From assembly GCA_025765615.1 (NCBI GenBank), contig JAIVFJ010000036.1:124001-188000 (forward strand): a stretch of 64,000 bases of DNA. Reading direction: 5' to 3'. Within the stretch, counting starts at the first letter, position 1, and every line of letters starts with the position of its first letter. Below are positions 62,998 through 64,000 of this stretch, piece by piece. Below the pieces are notes generated by a model, which saw only the letters and a program-made list of their open reading frames with translations, was not told the DNA's origin and ran no database searches. Both the position numbers and the translations under genes were made by a program. The DNA is from Zopfochytrium polystomum. Taxonomy: Eukaryota; Chytridiomycota; Chytridiomycetes; Chytridiales; Chytridiaceae.

Positions 62998-64000
62998 ACA
63001 CACCTTCCACCCCCTCCTTGCCCAACAGGGCGTCAGCGCCACCTTCGCCATCGCCAACAACCTCGCCAACAAGGCTATCAAGGGCGCCATGACAGTCGGC
63101 GCCATGACGCCCATCGAAGCGACCCTCGCCTCGTGCGCCGTCGGCCTGGTCTGCGGCGGCGCAAAAGAGGGCATCAACGCGTTCATTGAAAAGAAGCCAA
63201 AGAGGGAAGGTGCGCGTCGTCGTCGTCGTCGTTGTCGTTTGTCGCCCTGTTGTGTCTTGTGTCTGGGGTGTGGCGGGCAGAAGAAAAAAAAAGTCAGTGT
63301 CTTGACCTTCCTGTAAATTTCGCGCAGCACTCGTCAAGGTCGTGCACGGAGCCATCACGCAGGCCGGTGCGAATGTGGCCAATCTCTACGGCGGATCGGC
63401 AGCCGGTAATTATTTTCCGTGTTTTTTTTTTTTTGTTTTTTTTTTTTTGTTCTTTTTATTGTTTTCCCTCTTCTTGGCTTTGCATCTCACAATACATGCT
63501 GTAATGTCGGTCGCATCGCCCCTCCAACAAAAATTAAAAAAACAAAAAAAAAAACAAAAAAAAAAAACTGCTCAACAATTATAGCCGGAGTGGTTAGCGC
63601 GGCAGGCAGTCTCACGCAGTCGCACGCAGTCGACGCGTTCGGCGGCAAAAAGACGTCGACGGGCGACAAGGCCGGTGAGGAACCACTTTTTCCTTTTTTT
63701 TTTTGCGCCCGGAGGGTGTCTGCGCCACGAACACCGCCTTTTGTTCTTCTTCCTTTCTTCTTTTGGGCTTTTCCCCAAAAAGCACTAGCAAAGCATTTTT
63801 GACCCCCTTCGCAAAACGCAGGCAACGCAATGAAAGCAGGTTGGCAGCTCATTGCCGGTGCGACCGTCGGAGGTGAGGTCCACCCCAAAGAAAATAAAAA
63901 ACTAAACGCCCCATCCCTTCCTCTCGCCTGCCTCAGCCGCCGGCACCGTCCCCGCCGAAGCCTCCGGCCCCGTCGCAGGTGTCAGCAGCGTCATCGGCGA
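61948..64000 (+). CDS. Tandem paralogue B: Gly-Ala-rich secreted/membrane protein (cut by window end)
   Basis: Exons: 61948-62654, 62874-62885 (12 nt), 63029-63209, 63328-63405, 63594-63674, 63822-63872, 63937 to the edge. It matches paralogue A exon by exon from the microexon onward: 'GVSATFAIANNLANKAIKGAM', 'TPIEATLASCAVGLVCGGA', 'KVVHGAITQAGANVANLYGG', 'AFGGKKTSTGDKA', 'MKAGWQLIAGATVG'. Exons of 78 and 51 nt have the same lengths in A. 'SRLFRRADN' repeats the dibasic site. In exon 1 a hydrophobic 'LLILLLLLFASSS' lies in another frame from the ATG and the RRADN segment, and the last 80 nt shift frame again, consistent with missing bases. Function unknown. Confidence 0.6.
62942..63003. repeat. 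(AC)n microsatellite in paralogue B intron
   Basis: (CA)n with one interruption, in the intron after the 12-nt microexon. Confidence 0.85.

Overview
The window is nuclear DNA of a fungus, most likely a flagellated (zoosporic, chytrid-grade) early-diverging lineage. Evidence for a fungus: a Zn2Cys6 transcription factor with a fungal regulatory domain, short GT-AG introns (about 45-320 nt) in most genes, and a chromodomain Ty3 retrotransposon. Evidence for a flagellum: a BBS4-like BBSome subunit, an RIIa/RIIAD1-like docking protein and a probable axonemal SAXO-like protein. A Frizzled-type seven-helix receptor with a ten-cysteine ectodomain also fits an early-diverging fungus. No species is claimed. 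Gene models were spliced by hand and kept only where exon phases close.

Layout. 1-3.9 kb: a minus-strand Ty3/chromovirus lacking reverse transcriptase and RNase H, inserted into the chromodomain of an older plus-strand copy. 5.2-8.3 kb: a PhyH-type dioxygenase and a frame-broken repeat protein. 10.4-13.5 kb: the Frizzled-like receptor. 14.6-17.4 kb: a BAG-domain protein and a ChrR-like cupin. 17.5-24.2 kb: RIIAD1-like protein, R-SNARE, SAXO-like protein and alpha/beta-hydrolase, arranged as two divergent pairs. 24.3-28.3 kb: ribosomal protein uS11/RPS14 (one-base frameshift), a hypothetical protein and an ArfGAP. 28.6-32.0 kb: a MAPR/cytochrome-b5-like protein and a mitochondrial-type RlmN. 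32.1-39.1 kb: a Zn2Cys6 factor divergent from TAF5. 39.3-41.1 kb: BBS4-like. 41.3-53.5 kb: a large P2-type ATPase flanked by two paralogous six-cysteine proteins, decayed sequence and a small cysteine protein. 55.6-64.0 kb: two tandem paralogues (A complete, B cut by the window end) of an unrecognised family with a hydrophobic N-terminus, an Arg-Arg processing-like site, a conserved 12-nt microexon and a Gly/Ala-rich core; A ends in about 2.3 kb of degenerate 18-residue KAPSANGRTG repeats.

The genes are mostly unrelated housekeeping, signalling and flagellar functions, not an operon-like system. The strongest candidates for something undescribed are the tandem A/B family, the fungal Frizzled-like receptor, the R-SNARE with a long proline-rich tail beyond its membrane anchor, and the six-cysteine pair. 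Several frames break at or near short homopolymers (RPS14, the 53.2 kb gene, paralogues A and B), so part of the apparent gene decay may be assembly error. Long (CT/GA)n and (AC/GT)n tracts are common upstream of genes and in introns.
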